Assembly: GCA_016278295.1 (NCBI GenBank)
Contig: JADQCC010000275.1
Span: 1 to 36,659 of the forward strand
Source of the DNA: Roseovarius sp.
GTDB taxonomy: Bacteria > Pseudomonadota > Alphaproteobacteria > Rhodobacterales > Rhodobacteraceae
Length of the DNA: 36,659 bases
Direction: 5' to 3'
Below the pieces are notes generated by a model that was not told the origin of the DNA, did no database searches, and worked only from the letters and a program-made list of their open reading frames with translations. How positions within the stretch are numbered: the first letter of the stretch is position 1; each line of letters begins with the position of its first letter. Both the position numbers and the translations under genes were made by a program. Below, one piece after another: positions 33,335 to 36,659 of the stretch.

Positions 33335-34621
33335 ATGCAAGATACCTCACCGCGCCTGTCGCTGCCTTTCATCCTGCCCTCGCAGGCACAGAAACACGTC
33401 ACCCATAACGAGGCGCTGACCCGGCTCGATATCGCGGTGCAATTGGCCGTCGAAGGGATGGCCGCGGCCACCCCACCGGCCCTGCCCGGGGCCGGGCAGG
33501 TCTGGGCGCTCGGGCCTTCGCCCTCCGGGGTTTGGGCCGGGCAGGCGGGGATGCTCGCCGCCTTCGTCAACGAAAGCTGGCTGTTCGTCGCGCCGGGCGA
33601 GGGCTGGCTTGCCATCGACAAGAGCGACGGGCGGCTCTTTCGCCATGCGGGCACCGAGTGGGTGCCGCTGTCTTCGCCGGTTCTGGAGAACCTTGACGGG
33701 CTGGGCATCAACGCCGGGTTTGACACCACCAACCGGCTCTCCGTCTCGGCCCCGGCCACGCTTCTTAATCACGAGGGGGCTGGCCATCAGCTCAAGATCA
33801 ACAAGGCCAGCGCGGCCGACACCGCGAGCCTCTTGTTTCAGACGGGCTTTGGCGGGCGCGCCGAGATGGGCACCAGTGGCAACGACGATTTTGCCATCAA
33901 GGTGAGTGCCGATGGCGCGGCATGGGTGACGGCGCTGAGCCTTGACGCCGCCACCGGCCTCGCCACCGGCGCGGCGGTACAGGCGGGCGCGGGCGACGCC
34001 ACGCCGGGGCGGCTCCTGACCACAGGCGCGTTCGGCTGGGGGCAGGACGGGGCAGGGGCCGTGCCGGTGATGGTCGATCTCGACGATCCGGCGCAGCCCG
34101 CGGGCAGCTTTGCCGTGGATGCCACCACCCTTGGCCCGCGCCCCACAGGGGCGACATCAGGGCTGTGCCTGTCGATGCGGCTCGCTGCCGACGATCTCGT
34201 GCAGATATTCATCGGTGCGGATGGCGCGGCACTGGCGTTTCGCACCCGTTCGGGCGGGGCGTGGGGCGCGTGGCAGGCGGTGCAGGGCGCGCACAACGTC
34301 ACCCGCAGCACCGGACCAGATGGCGAGGCGCTGCGCTATCCTGACGGCACGCAGATCTGTCGCCACACGCTCACCCTTGATGCCCCCGACACCGCGCAGG
34401 GCGCGCTCTTTGCCGGGGCGGCGGAAACGGCATGGGGCTATCCCGCCCCCTTCGCGCCGGGCACGCGGCCCACGGTTTCGGCCAGTGCCACCACCGCATC
34501 CGGCGTCTGGATCGCCACGCGCGCGGGGGACGGGACGGCGGGGCACTTGCGCGCGATGGCGGCGCTAAGCCAGCCGGGCGCGCCCGAGGTCACCGTGACG
34601 GCGATCGGGCGCTGGGCGTAG
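33335..34621 (+). CDS. DUF2793 phage-like (tail/gene-transfer-agent type) protein
   Basis: The 428-residue protein begins with the DUF2793 signature SPRLSLPFILPSQAQKHVTHNEALTRLDI, followed by GEGWLAIDKSDGRLFRHAGTEW. A repetitive Gly/Ala-rich beta region runs from about residue 130. A pyocin-knob-like stretch RSGGAWGAWQAV and a C-terminal fibre-like part are also present. DUF2793 proteins occur in prophages and near gene transfer agent loci in Rhodobacteraceae. No other phage gene is nearby, so it stands alone here. No signal peptide is present. The ribosome site is GGAGTG. Confidence 0.8.
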   Translation: MQDTSPRLSLPFILPSQAQKHVTHNEALTRLDIAVQLAVEGMAAATPPALPGAGQVWALGPSPSGVWAGQAGMLAAFVNESWLFVAPGEGWLAIDKSDGRLFRHAGTEWVPLSSPVLENLDGLGINAGFDTTNRLSVSAPATLLNHEGAGHQLKINKASAADTASLLFQTGFGGRAEMGTSGNDDFAIKVSADGAAWVTALSLDAATGLATGAAVQAGAGDATPGRLLTTGAFGWGQDGAGAVPVMVDLDDPAQPAGSFAVDATTLGPRPTGATSGLCLSMRLAADDLVQIFIGADGAALAFRTRSGGAWGAWQAVQGAHNVTRSTGPDGEALRYPDGTQICRHTLTLDAPDTAQGALFAGAAETAWGYPAPFAPGTRPTVSASATTASGVWIATRAGDGTAGHLRAMAALSQPGAPEVTVTAIGRWA

Positions 34622-34670
34622 CAAGCGTCATGACAACGGCACATGATGCGCACCATTGCAGATATCTCCC

Positions 34671-34718
34671 GCCCGGCGGCGGTGCCGGGCATTACAGGTT
34701 TTCTGGCGTTGCAACGCC
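34671..34718 (+). terminator. GC hairpin and adjoining palindrome after the DUF2793 gene
   Basis: GCCCGGC-GGCGGT-GCCGGGC (34671-34690) forms a perfect 7-pair hairpin 49 bases after the stop codon, followed by a short T-rich stretch (GGTTTTCT). A perfect 14-base palindrome GGCGTTGCAACGCC follows at 34705-34718, then ACAAAAATC. The first may end transcription; the second could be an operator or part of the same terminator region. Confidence 0.4.
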
Positions 34719-34802
34719 TACAAAAATCAACGTAATCAAGTTTAGATTCTTGAGTGTTTTCGAAAGGAGAGATTCGGCGTCGCCTTCCGCACATATCCTG
34801 AT

Positions 34803-34828
34803 AAAGTTGACCTTGTTAGTCGCACTAT
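34803..34828 (+). promoter_or_regulatory. IscR-type-1-like box upstream of the rrf2 gene
   Basis: The core GAC-N7-GTC (GAC 34809-34811, GTC 34819-34821) is flanked by AAAGTT on the left and GCACTAT on the right. Most positions fit the known Rrf2/IscR type 1 consensus (ATA..YYGACT-N5-AGTC...TAT). It lies 20 bases before the regulator ATG, suggesting autoregulation. Confidence 0.55.
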
Positions 34829-34847
34829 CCAAGGCCACATATCGCAA

Positions 34848-35315
34848 ATGATCACCCACAAGACAAAATATGCGCTCAAATCCCTGATGGTTCTGGCTGA
34901 CGAAAAGGCGGACACAGGCGAGGCGTTGAGGATCGAGGAAATCGCAGAGCGATCCGGCGCGCCCAAGCGGTTCCTGGAGCATATCCTGCTCGATCTCAAG
35001 CGCGCGGGGTTGATCGGCAGCAGGCGCGGGCGCAATGGCGGCTATGAGTTGATCAAGGAGCCGCGCCGCATCTCGATTGCCGAGGTGCTGCGCCTGATTG
35101 ACGGGCCGATGGCCCCGCTGCCCTGCCTCTCGCGCCGCGCCTATCGGCGTTGCGAGGACTGCAAGGATGAACAGACCTGCCGCGTGCGCGCCGTCTTTGG
35201 CGGGTTTTACGCGACTTATATCCTGATGATCGAATCCCTGACGCTGGCTGACCTGCAACGCGACTCCGATCCCTTGGCGCGGTTTTCCGACGTCGCCCGA
35301 GCAGCCGGAGAATAG
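34848..35315 (+). CDS. Rrf2-family transcriptional regulator, cysteine-bearing
   Basis: The 155-residue protein has the Rrf2 winged helix (TKYALKSLMVLADEK; RIEEIAERSGAPKRFLEHILLDLKRAGLIGSRRGRNGGYEL). Its cysteine-bearing loop has Cys at 93, 102, 105 and 111. The spacing is near that of the IscR cluster ligands (92, 98, 104), so an Fe-S cofactor or thiol sensing is plausible. It lies directly upstream of a sulfate-binding protein gene, and matching boxes precede both. It may sense Fe-S or sulfur status and control sulfate uptake. The start has no Shine-Dalgarno sequence. A terminator-like hairpin follows. Confidence 0.88.
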   Translation: MITHKTKYALKSLMVLADEKADTGEALRIEEIAERSGAPKRFLEHILLDLKRAGLIGSRRGRNGGYELIKEPRRISIAEVLRLIDGPMAPLPCLSRRAYRRCEDCKDEQTCRVRAVFGGFYATYILMIESLTLADLQRDSDPLARFSDVARAAGE

Positions 35316-35323
35316 GATTCCCC

Positions 35324-35351
35324 AATCACGACGGAAATAGGCGTGATTTTT
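35324..35351 (+). terminator. intrinsic terminator after the rrf2 gene
   Basis: AATCACG and CGTGATT pair as a perfect 7-base stem with an 11-base loop, ending in a run of five T. It begins nine bases after the regulator stop codon. Confidence 0.6.
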
Positions 35352-35354
35352 CCT

Positions 35355-35384
35355 TTGCAATACTCGACTAACTCTGTCGTTATT
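35355..35384 (+). promoter_or_regulatory. IscR-type-1-like box and promoter candidate before the sulfate-binding gene
   Basis: ATACTCGACT-AACTCT-GTCGTTAT (35360-35383) has the core GAC-N7-GTC and matches the box before rrf2; both share the 8-mer CGACTAAC, in opposite orientation. A -35-like TTGCAA (35355-35360) lies at its left edge, and GTTATT (35379-35384) could serve as -10 at 18-base spacing. Binding would therefore block the polymerase. Confidence 0.55.
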
Positions 35385-35497
35385 TGGGTGTCAGATGGCA
35401 TCGGCCCGGTCCGCCCCTGAGTGAGTGGTCACGCGTCCCCCCGGCCCTGCCGGTCTGACACGAGATTTGGACACAGGGTTCAGCAAAGGAGACCCCC

Positions 35498-36659
35498 ATG
35501 TATCGCACGATCCAGCAGGGCGCATATGCGCAGGCACAGGGCAAATTCATCCGAAGTCTCGGCGATGGCCGCATCGAGATCGAGACCGGCCAGCGGCGCC
35601 TGATCGGGCGAGCCATAGAGACGAAGCGGGCGGTGGCCGATATTGGCGCGCGCCTCTTGACCAAACCGAGGCTGCGTGGCGGGCTTGTCGCAACCGTCGC
35701 CGCGCTTGGCCTGATGCTCAGCCCGGTCGGAAGCGGCGCGGCCAAAGCGCAGGAGGAGGTGAGCATCCTAAACGTCTCTTATGATCCGACACGCGAACTC
35801 TACCGGGAATACAACGCCTGGTTCAACGACTGGTGGCAGGCACAGGGCAACGGGCCGGTCAAGGTCGAGCAATCGCATGGCGGCTCCGGCAGCCAGGCGC
35901 GCGCGGTGATCGACGGGCTCGAGGCCGATGTGCTGACCCTTGCCGTCGCCAGTGACGTCAACGCCATCGCCAACAAGACGGGCCGGATCGACCCTGACTG
36001 GCGCTCGGAATTTCCCAACGAATCGTCGCCCTATACTTCGGTCCAGGTGTTTCTGGTGCGCAAGGGCAATCCGAAAAGCATCCAGAACTGGGATGACCTG
36101 GTGCGTGACGAGGTCGGCGTGATCACGCCCAACCCCAAGACATCGGGCGGGGCGCGCTGGAATTTCCTGGCCGCCTGGGGGTGGGCCGCCCGGGAATTCG
36201 GCGGCGACGAGGCCAGGGTGCGCGACTATGTCACCCGCCTTTACAAGAATGTTCCCGTGCTCGACAGCGGCGCGCGCGGGGCGACCAACACTTTCGTGCG
36301 CAACGGCGTGGGCGATATCCTCATCACCTATGAGAATGAGGCGCTTCTGGCGCTTCAGGAGCTTGGTCCGGACCAGTTCGAGATCGTGGTGCCGTCGGTG
36401 AGCATCGAGGTGAAGCCGCCGGTCGCGATCGTGGACGAGAATGTCGATGCCCATGGCACGCGCGACGTGGCGACCGCGTTCCTCGAAAAGCTCTATACCC
36501 CCGAGGCACAGCGCATCGCGGCCCAGAACTTCTATCGTCCCTCCGACCCGGATGTGCTGGCCGAGTTCGCCGATCAGTATGCGAAGGTCGATACGTTCTC
36601 GGTGAGCGAGGTGTTCGGCGGCTGGGCCGAGGCGCAGGAGACCTATTTCAACGAAGGCG
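35498..36659 (+). CDS. sulfate-binding periplasmic protein, with N-terminal extension (3' end cut by window)
   Basis: The ATG at 35498 follows a strong AAAGGAG, and 387 codons are visible to the window end. Sbp-family blocks start at about residue 88: LNVSYDPTRELYREYN, SHGGSGSQARAVIDGLEADVLTLAVASDVNAI, TPNPKTSGGARWNFLAAWGW and DSGARGATNTFVRNGVGDILITYENEA. It captures sulfate for a CysTWA-type ABC transporter probably encoded beyond the window. A signal peptide is visible only at residues 54-85 (LTKPRLRGGLVATVAALGLMLSP...AKAQ), so about 53 residues precede it. A TTG at 35657 would start exactly there but lacks a ribosome site. Confidence 0.88.
   Translation, partial: MYRTIQQGAYAQAQGKFIRSLGDGRIEIETGQRRLIGRAIETKRAVADIGARLLTKPRLRGGLVATVAALGLMLSPVGSGAAKAQEEVSILNVSYDPTRELYREYNAWFNDWWQAQGNGPVKVEQSHGGSGSQARAVIDGLEADVLTLAVASDVNAIANKTGRIDPDWRSEFPNESSPYTSVQVFLVRKGNPKSIQNWDDLVRDEVGVITPNPKTSGGARWNFLAAWGWAAREFGGDEARVRDYVTRLYKNVPVLDSGARGATNTFVRNGVGDILITYENEALLALQELGPDQFEIVVPSVSIEVKPPVAIVDENVDAHGTRDVATAFLEKLYTPEAQRIAAQNFYRPSDPDVLAEFADQYAKVDTFSVSEVFGGWAEAQETYFNEG

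Overview
The window (36,659 bases, GC-rich) reads as a chromosome or chromid segment of an alphaproteobacterium, most likely a Rhodobacteraceae/Roseobacter-group member. The reasons are the nasTS-nrtABCD-nirBD-nasA order, the copper cluster style, glcDEF, and an orphan DUF2793 protein. No rRNA, tRNA or CRISPR array was seen.

Region 1 (1-8032, minus strand): a copper-handling cluster read leftward from a CueR/HmrR-type promoter at 8002-8032. The order is copA (Cu+ P1B-ATPase), a collapsed cueR remnant whose product has lost both copper-binding cysteines, a small secreted Cys/Met protein (CopL-like), a Tat-exported multicopper oxidase, an Asp-box repeat protein, a DUF411 protein, a 58-residue Met-rich membrane microprotein, a c-type cytochrome, two thioredoxin-fold proteins and the first codons of another gene. 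Several junctions overlap by ATGA.

Region 2 (8152-20018, plus strand): assimilatory nitrate reduction. nasT (ANTAR antiterminator) and nasS (nitrate sensor) precede a leader with two candidate ANTAR hairpins, then nrtA, nrtB, a fused double-ATPase nrtCD, nirB, nirD and nasA. The next gene, a TrpD2-like glycosyltransferase, is cut after about 40 codons.

Region 3 (20019-21620): a disrupted accessory island with a GSU2403-family nucleotidyltransferase, an IS66 transposase C-terminal remnant and a run of inverted repeats.

Region 4 (21635-33246): housekeeping and metabolic genes. These are an Hsp20 gene with a likely RpoH promoter and ROSE-like thermometer leader, two tandem secreted trypsin-like proteases, glycolate oxidase glcDEF with a perfect palindromic operator, a HemJ/CopD-like membrane protein, a DUF599 protein, a small secreted protein, a META-domain protein, succinate-semialdehyde dehydrogenase and an alpha/beta hydrolase.

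Region 5 (33335-36659): a DUF2793 phage-like protein, an Rrf2 regulator with four cysteines, and the start of a sulfate-binding protein gene. IscR-type-1-like boxes (GAC-N7-GTC) lie upstream of both the regulator and the sulfate-binding gene, suggesting a local Rrf2 regulon for sulfur uptake. All family assignments come from reading motifs; no database search was run.
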